Of a stretch of 64,000 bases of DNA, positions 26,901-38,200 are shown piece by piece; positions within the stretch are counted from its first letter, which is position 1, and each line of letters begins with the position of its first letter. The position numbers were made by a program, and so were the translations under genes. The DNA is from Chitinophaga filiformis (GTDB taxonomy: Bacteria; Bacteroidota; Bacteroidia; Chitinophagales; Chitinophagaceae). The notes beneath the pieces were generated by a model. It did no database searches and had not been told where the DNA came from. It saw only the letters and a list, made by a program, of their open reading frames with translations. The stretch lies in the NCBI RefSeq assembly GCF_900102545.1, contig NZ_FNBN01000009.1, positions 310,001 through 374,000 on the forward strand, given 5' to 3'.

Positions 26901-28356
26901 CATCAAGCCTGATGATCAGGGTAATGACGTTAGTGTATTCTCTTCTCCGCAGGTAGCATTCAACCTTGCAATAGAAAAGCCCTTCTCAATGATGAACGAG
27001 TACGACCAGGTAGCTACTTACCGTGTGAAGCTGGATGGGGTAACACTGATGAATGATAAGACACCAATCACTGGTAATATCGTTGTTAACCCCGATGGTA
27101 TGTCAGCAACGCTCAATCAGCGTGATATCCTGCCGGGATTAACCCGGCTGACTGCAGGCGCCAAAGTTCATTTTGAGAAACAGAATGGCGCCAGCTGGGA
27201 AGCATTAAAGAGCGATGGCAAAAACATTGACTACGAAACAAAATCCAGCACCTTCACAACCGGTGAAGAACCTAAGACCATCAGCTGGGAGAACGTAGTG
27301 TATGCTTATCCTGTAAGAAATCAGTACAATTTCTTCCCGGGTGAATACAATAAAGGTTATCTCAAACTGAAATATGGTCAGCCTAAACTGTTCCAGAAAA
27401 CAGATGAAAAAGGTGAGAGCTACAGCATAAAAGCTGCCTTCACATCTGCACAGAAACAGGTTGCTGCAACGAACGTATCTTATGATGAAGCAGCCGCACA
27501 GGTGAACTTTGATGTTCCTGCGGACCTGTCAAAGGAAATGATCTACACCTTTAATATTGTCCGTTCTTCCCTGTCGCTGGAAAACGCTGCTGATAACGTC
27601 ACTAAGAAAGCAAAGACCACAGTGGGAGATGACGGCGATAGCACTACCATCACACAAACAGCGCTGAAAGGTAACGCTAACTCTGAAGCAGATAAAGAGG
27701 TGATTGCGTATAACTTCCGTACCAGCAAATACAGCACATTTACTGAGAAGATGAATAATGTGACCGGCTCACAGGATCTCTTCGATATCGCCACCGGTTA
27801 TGTAACAGTCATTGGTACCCGCTTCAATACGGCAGAAACATTTGACAAGTTCGATATCAGTGGTGATGCAACCTTCTCTACAAAACCGCTCATACTGCTG
27901 AAAGCTGGTATGAACAATGAGTGGCTGCAGAATAAGATCATGCCATTGCTGTACAACGGTTATCCGTTTGCACCATCTATGACACTTGCCCGCGATGCAT
28001 CTGCAACCGGAGGTCTGCCGCCATTGGAAGCCGTACGCATGTACAACAACGATAATAACTATTACCAGCTGGAAAGCAATAACGTGACTGATGGTGTAGC
28101 GCCTGTAAGGCCCGGAGCATGTCGTTTCATGTACTACGTGCCTTACGTAGCGCATGAGGATTATATGGATCTGTCTGCGAAAGCCGGCAGACTGTACACC
28201 ATCGGTAATGCATCTACGCCTGCAGGCAACCTGATGCTGAACACCTTCCCGGATCTGCAGGGCAATATTTATTATCCTGTAGATCTGCAGTATCGTTTAC
28301 CAGGTACAAACCGGATCACATCAACAGTTACAAAGAATATCTACTATAAATTATAA
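23944..28356 (+). CDS. Very large exported beta-rich protein, unknown function (first gene of toxin operon)
   Basis: The 1470-residue protein has a signal peptide (LAVFTLLMFFLWPVHANA, about 11-28), with no lipobox or C-terminal sorting domain seen. The body alternates short beta-strands and Gly/Asp turns for its whole length. A Gly/Met-rich central part (near 620-720, MLQITGMMGGMSYHMERP) resembles amphipathic barrel or sheet segments, and Ig-like strands appear nearer the C-terminus. No enzymatic motif is recognised. It starts an operon of four exported proteins: the next gene begins 5 bp after its stop, and the fourth encodes a polymorphic toxin. A structural, scaffold or delivery role is therefore inferred. 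Similar large proteins occur beside TANFOR-type genes in Bacteroidota. The function is open. Confidence 0.8.
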   Translation: MKHHPVPVLRLAVFTLLMFFLWPVHANATNSAAALSQDTAKESLVDHAISVFNKIKEKNKFINFLTDESLGTLPVGLVREINGKVYVIAIDSIRMTPQGAYLSAYFRFTFPGTTRELIFGGKDITFTPGGIGVGNSTKLMLLNDQKINFNEHIEVNFPGDGTNYVEWDCNGFKSANLSGVFEFDKGWIEPDDPGKETVQAALAINAAKDLSNIMADINIPAFRIKGLKDFNFKVKHAVIDMSDLANPSGLNVTNDMLEDPSSPLLWRGFYLQELEVGLPEQVASGKGRPKVTVSNFIIDDQGVSGSVAAENIVKLGDASAGGWPLSIDKVGLSFSKNKLNGGSLGGEMRIGFLGDDPLAYDAAVSMRGSDTYYSFALATTKDKTYSFFAGKITLNKDCRIEVTKTPKDFIPKATLTGKVELNKSVLNIKDISFEDLVLSTQKPYVHSGTFEIATAGDAKMSGFPIAFDELSLGISEGKVAVGATVMLNFMGSGDKGFSGSTSFTITAAQEEIKQTVMVDNQPVEKVDTRWKLDKVTISDIDLDVKVMAFQMHGIITLFDNHPVYGNGFRGKLDFSLPGPVPKATATAYFGSKDDFRYWHVDAYIGVRVPIPPMLQITGMMGGMSYHMERPSDFDPYDSRNAIDEKGGLKDVNEIFQYVPSKDAGMGFMGGVTMALSTDVVINANVALEVQFGTNGGFRYAQFDGAGYVMHEVVKAKSKNDAKEDESAPVWVQFKMRFDNVNSSFDASIKTYVNIAGVVKGAHDRGLVGESVLHVGKDDWYLYIGRPSQMNALSIVGIAEVSSYFMMGSKVEDMPPVPTEVSEVFDGINTDFMAMENTMSTGKGFGFGAHFKAGFSFDYGVYGEFAIGAGADILLRNYGEARCKGSNSIIGFNGWYASGQAYAYLKGNVGIRVKVFGKKKSFDIAKLSAAILVQAKLPNPSWFRGMAGVKYSILGGLVKGKASIKVELGSQCEIVGAKEIDVEVISDIKPDDQGNDVSVFSSPQVAFNLAIEKPFSMMNEYDQVATYRVKLDGVTLMNDKTPITGNIVVNPDGMSATLNQRDILPGLTRLTAGAKVHFEKQNGASWEALKSDGKNIDYETKSSTFTTGEEPKTISWENVVYAYPVRNQYNFFPGEYNKGYLKLKYGQPKLFQKTDEKGESYSIKAAFTSAQKQVAATNVSYDEAAAQVNFDVPADLSKEMIYTFNIVRSSLSLENAADNVTKKAKTTVGDDGDSTTITQTALKGNANSEADKEVIAYNFRTSKYSTFTEKMNNVTGSQDLFDIATGYVTVIGTRFNTAETFDKFDISGDATFSTKPLILLKAGMNNEWLQNKIMPLLYNGYPFAPSMTLARDASATGGLPPLEAVRMYNNDNNYYQLESNNVTDGVAPVRPGACRFMYYVPYVAHEDYMDLSAKAGRLYTIGNASTPAGNLMLNTFPDLQGNIYYPVDLQYRLPGTNRITSTVTKNIYYKL

Positions 28357-28361
28357 ACTAC

Positions 28362-30434
28362 ATGCGTCGTATTCTCTTAACCCTTTTGACTTCAGTGACG
28401 TTGTTATGTTGCGGCACAGGTATTTCCTACGGACAGGATAATCAACATAAAATAGTGGGCGTGGCCGATCCTAAAAATGGGAAGGTACGCCTGCGCTGGT
28501 CGCCCGCCAGCTATATAGCCTGGGAGATCGGTAACAAATATGGTTATACAGTGGAGCGTTTCACCGTGGCAGTGAATGGTGTATTGGTTAATCAACCTAA
28601 ACCCGTTATGCTGACACCTCAGCCATTAAAACCATACACCCTGCAGCGCATGGAAGCCCTTGCAGAGAAGGATGACCGCATTGCCATGATTGCAGAACTG
28701 ATCTATGGAGAAGGTGCTAAAAAGGTGACGCCTGAACAGGGGATTGGCGCTTACATAGAAAGTCAGAATACCAATGACTGGCGGATGGGTATGGCATTGC
28801 TGAACTGCGACTTGTCAGTGGCCGCAGCACAGAGTGCAGGTTTGTACCTGGAAGATGCAGACGTAAAGAAAGGAGAGCGTTATGTATACCGTATTGCACC
28901 TGCACAGCAACCACAGAACCTGGTGATCGATACCGCATTTGTAGTAGCTTCCCTCGATCAGCCTGTTGTGCTGGCAAGACCGCTGGAGCTGGCAATTGTC
29001 TGTGCTGATAGTTCCGCTACCCTGGGCTGGCTGACCACATTTAACCGCGCCATGTATAGCGCTTATATGGTGGAACGTGCTTCAGATGGTAAAAACTTTA
29101 AGCCTGTATCAGAGCTGCCTATCCTGCCTACTTCGCCTGATAAGAACGGGTTCTCCTACTACCAGGATTCCCTGCCTGACAATGATAACAAATATACTTA
29201 CCGTGTACGCGGTATTACTCCCTTCGGAGAATATGGTCCTTATTCAACAACAGTAGAAGGTATGGGAGTGCCAGCTGTATCAGACAGGCCCACCATGGAT
29301 ACCATGATTGTGGTGGATAACAGGAAGATCACACTGCAATGGTCTCTACCTGGCAAATTATCCCGTCAGCTGGATAAGCTGATCATCACCCGTGCAGAAA
29401 CCACCAAAGGGCCATTCCTGCCGCTGGTAACACTGAAGTCGCCGGCCACCACATACACAGACGAAAAGCCGCTGGTCTCCAATTACTATCGTATAAAAGG
29501 GATCACAAAGAGTGGGAAAGCCATTTATTCATTTCCCTACTTTGCGCAGCTGATAGACAGTACGCCGCCTGCTGTTCCGGTTGGACTGGCCGGTAAAGTG
29601 GATTCTCTGGGTATCGTCACTTTAAAATGGATGGCTAACACCGAGAAAGACCTGCGTGGATACAGGGTATTCAGGGCTAACAGTACTAAAGAGGAATTTG
29701 TGGAAGTAACCCGCGAGATACTGGAACGTCCGGATTTCACTGATACCATTACCCTGCACACACTCACATCTCATGTGTTTTATAAAGTGATAGCAGTAGA
29801 CAAGAACTTTAACCCTTCAGAATATTCACCATACGTGATGTTAAGAAGACCTGATACCATAGCGCCTTCCCGGCCTCTCATCACAAAAGCGTACAGGTCT
29901 GACAGTCTGCGTGCTATTGTATTGGAATGGGTCAACAGTTCCAGCCATGATGTAGTAAAGTATGCATTGTACAGCATCAATACAAAAGATAGCAGTCGCA
30001 GACAAGTGGCCGCATGGGATACCACATCCAAACGTGAAAGCTATACTGACACTGCATTAGTAATGGGCAACACTTATTACTATGAGCTGGAAGTATATGA
30101 CGATGCCGGCAATCATGCAAAGGAAATAAGTGGCGATATCTGGTTTGAAACAGGTAAACGCCCTTCAGTGAAAGGTCTTAAAGGAATAGTGAATCCGGAA
30201 AAGAAACAGATCGAGTTAAGCTGGCAGTACAATCAGCCGGAAATAAAACAATACCGCATCTATCGTGCAAAGAACGATAATCCTTTTATTCTGTACGCCA
30301 CTGTCGATGGTAGTAAACCACAATGGGTGGATAACGAAATATTCCTCGGGAATATCTATAAATATAAAATTACCGCAGTGATGAAGGGCGATGTGAAAGC
30401 AGAAATGAGCAAGGTAATAGAAGTTAAATTTTAA
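28362..30434 (+). CDS. Exported fibronectin type III repeat protein
   Basis: The 690-residue protein has a signal peptide (about 1-25, ending ISYGQ) and then an N-terminal region of about 200 residues, followed by several fibronectin type III-like domains. Domain cores can be read as LGWLTTFNRAMYSAYMVERA, ITLQWSLPGKL, VTLKWMANTEKDLRGYRVFR, IVLEWVNSSSHDVVKYALYS and IELSWQYNQPEIKQYRIYR, spaced 85-100 residues apart from about 220 to the end. Such arrays usually act as surface spacers or adhesion modules. It begins 5 bp after the first operon gene and ends 28 bp before the third. No enzymatic part or C-terminal secretion signal is seen. Confidence 0.85.
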   Translation: MRRILLTLLTSVTLLCCGTGISYGQDNQHKIVGVADPKNGKVRLRWSPASYIAWEIGNKYGYTVERFTVAVNGVLVNQPKPVMLTPQPLKPYTLQRMEALAEKDDRIAMIAELIYGEGAKKVTPEQGIGAYIESQNTNDWRMGMALLNCDLSVAAAQSAGLYLEDADVKKGERYVYRIAPAQQPQNLVIDTAFVVASLDQPVVLARPLELAIVCADSSATLGWLTTFNRAMYSAYMVERASDGKNFKPVSELPILPTSPDKNGFSYYQDSLPDNDNKYTYRVRGITPFGEYGPYSTTVEGMGVPAVSDRPTMDTMIVVDNRKITLQWSLPGKLSRQLDKLIITRAETTKGPFLPLVTLKSPATTYTDEKPLVSNYYRIKGITKSGKAIYSFPYFAQLIDSTPPAVPVGLAGKVDSLGIVTLKWMANTEKDLRGYRVFRANSTKEEFVEVTREILERPDFTDTITLHTLTSHVFYKVIAVDKNFNPSEYSPYVMLRRPDTIAPSRPLITKAYRSDSLRAIVLEWVNSSSHDVVKYALYSINTKDSSRRQVAAWDTTSKRESYTDTALVMGNTYYYELEVYDDAGNHAKEISGDIWFETGKRPSVKGLKGIVNPEKKQIELSWQYNQPEIKQYRIYRAKNDNPFILYATVDGSKPQWVDNEIFLGNIYKYKITAVMKGDVKAEMSKVIEVKF

Positions 30435-30462
30435 TCCGGTTCTCCGATAAAAGCATTGTGTT

Positions 30463-32253
30463 ATGAAGTACCGCCAAATATTTTTTCTTACAACGATCGG
30501 TGCGTTGCTGATCGGTGCCGGCACTGTAACAGGTCAGGCGCTCGATCAGTTTGGAGTGAAGAAAGGAGTGACCATGAATGGCTCTGTAAATGCCAGCACT
30601 ACTGCCTATACAGCAAGTGGCATTGCGGCCAGGAGAGATCCCTTTGCCTGGTATCTCAATGGTAATATCAATATTAATTTGTTCGGCTATGATATGCCGT
30701 TCTCTTTTAGTTATAGCAACCAGGGAAAGAATTATTCCCAACCATTTAACCAGTTCCGTTTCGCACCAAGCTACAAGTGGGCACGTTTATATGTGGGGAG
30801 TACCAGTATGAACTTCAGTAACTATACCCTGGCAGGGCATATGTTCAATGGCGTAGGCGTGGAGCTGACGCCTCCGAAATGGCATATCTCGGCAATGTAC
30901 GGTACACTGCTGAAAGCTGTGCCTTTTGATGTACTGGCGCCGGAAAGTTATAGCAGGGCCTCTTTTGAACGTAAGGGTGCTGGTCTGAAAGTGGCATATG
31001 AAAACGCAGGTAATGCCTATGGCGTATCACTCTTCCGCGCTAAAGACGATCCAGCCTCCCTTCCCTTTATCCCTGATGATGCTACCATCACACCGAGAGA
31101 GAACGTAGCCGTGGCTTTCACTGTACGGCAGAGTATCGTACAACACATCTTTGTGGATATGGAGTATTCTGTATCCGCTATCAACCGTGATGTACGTGGA
31201 GAGAAAAATGCATTTGACAGTAGCAGAGGTACTTCCAATCTGTTAAAACATTTCCTGTCGCCCACCAACAATACCCGTTACTTTGACGCGATACAGGCAG
31301 GACTCGGATATAATGGCTCATTCTACACGGTACAGCTGCGCTACGAAAGGGTAGCGCCTGACTATGTAACCCTGGGCGCCTATAATGTGGTGAATGATAT
31401 GCGCAACATTACAGTGGCGCCTTCATTTAAACTATTCAATGGCAGGGTGAACCTCTCCGCTAATGCAGGTATGCAGGTGAATAACCTGGACAAGAGCAAG
31501 ACCAGCGACGCCAAACGCTGGGTGGTAAATGGAAACGCCAGTGTTACGGCAGGCGAACACTGGGTACTGAATGGAGGATATTCCAACTTCAGTAACTATA
31601 CCCGTGTAAGACCACAGGTGGATCCTTACTTCAACAACCCAATGGATACCCTGGATTTCTACCAGGTGAACAATACCTACAACGCCATGGTGATGTATCA
31701 TACCGGTGATAAGGACAGGCAGCAGGCCATCACGCTGAACTCTTCTTATCAGTATGCCAGCGACAGGACCAGTGTTGATACGACCGCACCAATATTGAGC
31801 AAATTCTTTACTTCGAATGTCAGTTATTCTTATAGTCTGCCGCCGAAAGACCTGACTATGAGTGCTTCAGTGAACTATTACAAGAACTCCGCAGCCGGAT
31901 TGAGCACCACTTTCATGGGGCCTGGTGTAAATGTGAATAAACAATTCCTGGAGAAGACGCTCCGTACAGGTGTTTCCGCCGTATACAACGTGACTTCTGC
32001 CAAAAATACAACAGGAGAGGGACTGACCACTACCAGCAACAGCACCCTGTTCAATACAGGACTGAACATCAATTACAGTCCTAAGAGCAAACAATCCGAA
32101 ACGGCTGCAGATGGTGAAGGTAAGAGGAAGTTCTTCAGCAAACAGACACATACCATCGGCGCTACAGTTTCGTGGGTATTGCGTGGCGCCACCACTAACC
32201 AGCCGGGTTACAACGAACTGACAAGCACGATCAACTATACCTATTCATTTTGA
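30463..32253 (+). CDS. Predicted outer-membrane beta-barrel protein, operon partner of the toxin
   Basis: The 596-residue protein has a signal peptide (about 1-26, ending TVTGQ). The rest is a series of alternating amphipathic strands with aromatic ends (INLFGYDMPFSFSYSNQGK, SYKWARLYVGSTSMNFSNYTL). It closes with NELTSTINYTYSF, a C-terminal aromatic residue typical of Bam-inserted barrels. A tight Gly/Asn/Tyr-rich pattern near 330-450 suggests regular barrel strands and loops. It could be the outer-membrane channel or anchor for the neighbouring large proteins. That role is inferred, because no plug, POTRA or TonB box is recognised. The toxin gene starts at about the point where this gene stops. 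Confidence 0.78.
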   Translation: MKYRQIFFLTTIGALLIGAGTVTGQALDQFGVKKGVTMNGSVNASTTAYTASGIAARRDPFAWYLNGNININLFGYDMPFSFSYSNQGKNYSQPFNQFRFAPSYKWARLYVGSTSMNFSNYTLAGHMFNGVGVELTPPKWHISAMYGTLLKAVPFDVLAPESYSRASFERKGAGLKVAYENAGNAYGVSLFRAKDDPASLPFIPDDATITPRENVAVAFTVRQSIVQHIFVDMEYSVSAINRDVRGEKNAFDSSRGTSNLLKHFLSPTNNTRYFDAIQAGLGYNGSFYTVQLRYERVAPDYVTLGAYNVVNDMRNITVAPSFKLFNGRVNLSANAGMQVNNLDKSKTSDAKRWVVNGNASVTAGEHWVLNGGYSNFSNYTRVRPQVDPYFNNPMDTLDFYQVNNTYNAMVMYHTGDKDRQQAITLNSSYQYASDRTSVDTTAPILSKFFTSNVSYSYSLPPKDLTMSASVNYYKNSAAGLSTTFMGPGVNVNKQFLEKTLRTGVSAVYNVTSAKNTTGEGLTTTSNSTLFNTGLNINYSPKSKQSETAADGEGKRKFFSKQTHTIGATVSWVLRGATTNQPGYNELTSTINYTYSF

Positions 32254-32258
32254 CAACG

Positions 32259-35200
32259 ATGTTTAATCATATCCTGAGGATGTCCCATATATACCGTTAC
32301 GTTCTGTGCCTGCTGCTATTTGCAGCAGGTGTAACAAGCGTGAAAGCCCAGCAATATCCCGTTACTGCCAGTACGCAGATCATACCTCCTTACAGCGTTT
32401 ATCTTCCTGATTACGCTGTAGCAGGTAGCGACAAGCTGCGTGTGATCCTGGTACAGAATGACCTGACACTGCCCAGCTATAACGTAAGGCTGCGGATGAC
32501 CGTAGAACAGAATGGTACTGTCATTATGCGGACAGCCACTGCGTTTAACCCCAGACCGCTTTCCTTAAGTCCGGGTATTCCAACTATTATCGGAGGAATA
32601 GACCTGGCAGATTATCTTAACCCCGCCAATATTGAATACAGTGGAGGGTTCAGCAGAACCGAGTACGAAAAGACCCGCTCCCTGCCTGAAGGCGCTTACC
32701 GCATTTCCTTCACTGCATACGACTATGCCCGTCCGCAGGTACAGGTAAGTAACATGGGCTCCAACGTCTTCTTCTTCCGGAAGAGCGATCCGCCATTATT
32801 AAACCTGCCTATCTGTAACAGCCGTGTGGAAAAGCTGGATCCGCAGTTCCTCACTTTCAACTGGAGTAGTCGCAATTCCCCTAATCCGGTACCGGGAAGC
32901 GGAACAGAATATGTGTTCTCTCTTTACGAAATAAGACCTGCCGGTAGCAATCCTGACTACATCGTACGCAGCGCCAAACCTATTTATACATTAGTCACTG
33001 AAACCAATACCATCGTATACGGGCCCGGCGAACCTCAGCTGAGGGACAGCATGCAATACGTCTGGACAGTACAGGCGCGCGACAAAAGTGGCAGGGACAT
33101 GTTCAGCAATCAGGGGCTGAGCCAGAGTTGTACGTTCACCTATCTTGGCAAAAATCCTTTCACACAGAATAATGTACCGAAGCCGGTATTGAAAGGACGT
33201 GCTACAGGCGAACGCAGTGTGCGTTTCGGCTGGCCATTGGCCGCGGCAAACTACCAGGTTGAAGCTTACCGTCTGCAATATCGTGCTACTAAAGTAGGCG
33301 ATACAGAGTTCGACTGGCAGACAGAAGAGAAACAATCAGATACTGCATTCACTGCCAGCAGTCTGGAACCTAACCGTGCATACGAAGGCAGGCTGCAATG
33401 GAAGATCGCAGGCGTTTATGGTCCATTCAGTGATCTTGTTACTATAAAAACCGATTCCGCCAAAACCTTTGTCTGCGGAGACGCCGGCTTACTGGCCGCG
33501 CTGGATAACCAGACACCGCAGCCCGCATTGAGCGCGGGTAAGATTATCCGTGTAGGCAACTTTGACATCATCCTGACCGAAGTAAGTGGTGGCAATGGCA
33601 AGTTCACCGGTAAAGGCCGTGTAATTACACTCGGCTTTGGTATCGGTCTGCAGATGGAGTTTAAGGATATCACCGTTAACACCGATCTGAAGGTAATAGC
33701 TGGCCAGGTAACTGCCGTAACAGAAGGCATCGACAAATTCGTAAGCGATAAGCTGGACGAACAACATGGTGGTAATGATGTAGGTGGTGTCGTGAACGGC
33801 GATCTCGTGCCCGATATTACTACCAAACTGAAAATCTTCTCACCGGCGAATATCAAGGTAAATACTGACGCGGGTACTATTACCCTCACAGACAGTAATA
33901 CCGGCCAGGAGGAAGTGATCAACTATAAAGACAAAGGAAAAACTCTGCCACTCGTACTCGAAGACGCGGATGGCAACCTGTATAATATCGACAAAGGCGG
34001 TAAGGTAACTTCCATTGGTAAACGTGATAACGCTATCACATCAGCAGTACTTGAATCCCTAAAGACCTTACAGCTGGATAAAGGTACCGTGACATTTACG
34101 GCGGGTACAAGTAATGTGTATGCATTTGATGCATGGAAGAGTAGCTACTCAGGTAAAACAAATGTAGAGAAGGAATATGAATCGCTGGCAAGTGGCAAAT
34201 ACCATGTAAGCTCAAAAGCCATTGTACCGGGTGAACAGGAACAGGTGACCGCGACATTGACGAATGCGGCAAGCGGTATCTCTGCTTCTAAACTTAAGTT
34301 TATCACTGGTAAGGGTATCGTACTTACAGCTAAAGACAATGGTGACAATAGCTTCACTATTAGCCTGACCGGTGGTCCTGGCGGTGATGCACAGGAAATA
34401 TACGCTGCTCATCCTGATGGTAATGGCGGTTATATCAGTCTGGGTAAACTGCTGGTACCAAGTTATAAGCCATTGCAGAAAACGCTGGTACTGGTGCCGA
34501 TTGGTGCACAGACTCCTGTGGCTACGGAACAGATAAAAACGGCGTTGCAGAAGACTTATGGTAAGCTGGGTATTACTTATACCGTTAAAGTAGACGAAAG
34601 TTTCCGCTACAATAAAACCTGGGATAGCAACGGCGATAGTGTTCTTCAGGATAAGGGTAGTGCCTTCCTGAGCAATAATTTCACTGGTGAGGAGAAAGCG
34701 CTGAAGAAAGCGTATAAGAAAGCCACTAACATAGATGACAACTCCGTTTACCTGTTCCTGGTGAATGAAGCTGCGTTGTCTGATGGTGATCTGACAGGTA
34801 AGATGCCACGTGGAAGCCAGTTTGGATTTGTGTTCACGAAACAGGCCAGTGAAGCAGCAGTTGTTCGTACGGTGGTGCATGAGATAGGACATGGTGATTA
34901 TACACTCGAGCATACGTTCAGTACGAATGTGGGGCTGGATAAGAGTTCTACTGATAACCTGATGGATTATGGCAGTGGTTATGGACTGATTAAGTATCAG
35001 TGGGATGTGTTGCATGATCCGGGAAGTGTGTGGGGAGTGTTTGAGGATGATAATGCGGGGGATAACTATACTGCGATGTCTATTGCCAGATACTTCCTTA
35101 ACGCGGATAGCACTACTGTTTCCTTCCTGACACCGGCAGGTACTATTTTGGTAGTACCATTTAAAGATCTGGGCAGTGTAGAGTTCCAGTACGGTGCTAT

Positions 35201-38200
35201 CAAGATTAAGGATAAACAGGATCACTTTGATCCTGAGATAACTGTGGGGGCAGTCAGGAGCTTTAAGTTAGCTAACAGCCAGCGCTTGTTGCGAAGATAT
35301 GAATACGTTGTTGCTGATGGTACATACAAGGATCCTGAAGGTAATGTCTATCAACAGAATGTTCCTGATCCTGCAAAGGTGGAAGGTTTTGTTTACCCAG
35401 TTTCATGTAGTGATAAGTACAAGCTGATGAAGTTTAGCAGAAGGACGCTTCCTTTTTACAAGGGAGGGGAACCGAAGCTGACATTCACTCAGATGACAGA
35501 CCTTTTCACGCCGTTCAGGGATCAGGAGCAGATGCCAATGCGCTCTATTAATCCTATTACTCATGCAAGTGAGGAAATTGAGCAGGAAATAGTCGCTGGA
35601 ACGACCCTTGGATGCCTGTATTGTGTAAGCAATGCAACACTCAGCATGACGGAAAAACATTGTCGTCAGGATGAATATATCTGGATAGATAAGCTGGCGC
35701 AGATGAGAAATGTTTATCCTGAATATTTCGATCGCTTTACACAGACTAATATAGTTAAAACTACAGGCGGTGCTACTACCTGGGAGAAGGATGGAAACTG
35801 GGAAGCACCGGAAACCATAACGGGATATTCAGCATCGGGAACACCAGGTGCTGCCGGGCCTACCGGTACAAGCAGAATTGTACATGATTATGACTATCCA
35901 TGGGGACAGTATTTGGTAGACCATCCTGATATTAAAGCAGCATATGGGAAGGATGACATTTTATTCTTTAAGACCTTCTATACCCAGTTCATTGAGTATG
36001 TCAATACCGTGATTGTTGACGACGAAGAATTCTGGGAGAAATTTAGTAGCAATACGCCCGTAAAAGACGTATTCGAGCAACTGAGGAAAGACCCTATATT
36101 CCATTTGCAGTCAATTTCGGTTGAAAAACGTGGATTGGCGTTGAAGATGATGACAGATGGTTATAATAACCAGGATATAATCCTCTTAGGAGGAAAGGAC
36201 CTGTCATATATACGTTTATTATCCAGTTTCATCGGGGATAAGCAGGCTGCCGCAATGCTGCAATACATCGAGGATAATATCAAAGTCAGAAAAATTTATG
36301 ACCTGTATGTTACTGATGGTAAGCCGGAAGCATCTCAGGTAGGTGTCCTGATGGCATTAAGTAACATGATAACTACTTCCGGGCATTACAATTACAATCA
36401 GGAGGGAATGGGAGATTTACTCCTGGCCCCTGGACTGGTAGCCGAGATAGAAGCAGACCTGTTTCAGTTTAGTAATGCACAAATCACATTCGCAGCAGAT
36501 AACAAGCTGTTTATAAATACCAAGCTATATAACTATAACGACTACATAGCGGTAAGGGTTGCCGGCTCCTTCGAAATGGATGGAAAGACGATTCCCAAAG
36601 GCCAGTTGCTGACAATGCCGGCTGTGCAGGTGGCGTTAATGGCAACTATCGCCGATATGAGAAAAACGGAGAAACAGATCTCATTAGCGGTTGATGTTGG
36701 TATGATGTGTATTGGTATAGGAGATCTGAAGATATTCCTTAATGCAGGGCAATATATTGCAAAAGCTATTGTTGTTGCAGACGTGGTAGGATCAGCAGGA
36801 GATCTTACATTGCAGATGATTAATGCCGATGCCATATCACCGGAATGGAGAACTAGCTTGCAAATAGCAACTATGGCTCTATCTCTTCCGAGCATGATAA
36901 AAGCGGCTCCCAAAGTCGAAAAGTATGTAGAAGACCTTGATTTATTGCTCGATGCCAGAAGGGCTCATAACGCAACGATGAGGGAGCTGATGGAGTTAGA
37001 AAGAATAGGATCGGGGCTTAGTGAGTCGGCAGGGGTCATGGACATTATATCAGATGGAAAGCAAATCGAAAAGAGAGCTGTATCGATGGACAGGCCGGCG
37101 GATATTGAGTTGGTGAAAAAACGCCTGGACAGAGGGAAGATTGATAATAACATCTACTTAGTGGTACATGGAGATGGAAGCAAGTTTAGGATTATACATC
37201 AGGGACAGGAAATAGAGATGGATCACAGATCCCTGGCCAGATGGATTAAAAAGCAAGGTTTCCCTGCAGATAAACAACTGGTATTGCTTTCATGCGGTAA
37301 TATTGAAACAGCTCAGGACGTAGCACGTAAAGCAAAAGTTTCAATTGTTGCAAATGATGGAGTTGTGAAAGTGTACGATAATGGAGTAATAGAGGCGGAA
37401 AATGGATTTAAGTATATAGACAAAAATGGAAACATTGACGAGAGTAGAAAGGTGCTGATCGGTGAGCAGAAGCCAGCGGGTAAGCGACCAATCCGGTTGG
37501 GTCCGGCCCGACCCAGAACAGGATCTGTGGATGAAATTGTCGGGAATTTTGGTGTAACTGCTGAAATAGCGGAAAAGTTAGCAGCGAATGATAAATTTGT
37601 AGAGGCATATAAAGCTGTAGTTGGTGGAGTAAAAAGGCAAAAGGCGGGTGGGAATTTTATGCTTGCATTAGAAAGTACGGCAGACGAAGCAGCAGATTGG
37701 GCGGATTCTAAAAAGAAGCTATTAGCCTTATTCGCAAACACACCTGAAACTTTTGATAAAGTTTATGAAAACATGGTGAGAGCAGAGGAGCTTGCTGAAT
37801 CAGCAGGAAAGATGATGGCATCGGGGCTGTCTGCATCTAATGAAGCTCAAGCTATGGCTGCAATAAGAACAGGGCTAACCGATATGTTCAAGGATATGAA
37901 TATTGATATTGAAGAATCCTTTTTCCTAAATGGAATCTTCAATGGCGGTGTCACTGACCATATTCCTTTCGGTGATCACGAATGGGCGATAATAGATGCA
38001 GCGAGGGATATTTCAAAGATTGCAGGTAATAGGAACATTCTGGTTGTACATATCTATGTAAAAGGTGAGCTAATCCCTATAGCGCTAATTGCGGGTAGCG
38101 GAAATAGCGCTGTGCAAATCAAAAAGGGACTCAAGATTGACGAAGTAATTGAAGATGTACCGGATGGAGTTCGTAATTTTGAGCAATTCACTATAAATAA

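Noticed and set aside
34212..35225. Long minus-strand open frame (337 codons) opposite the toxin gene
   Set aside because: It has no signal, domain or start context. Long antisense frames recur under well-coded genes here (also at 1531-2283, 5249-6010 and 49447-50322) and follow from the codon bias of the real gene.
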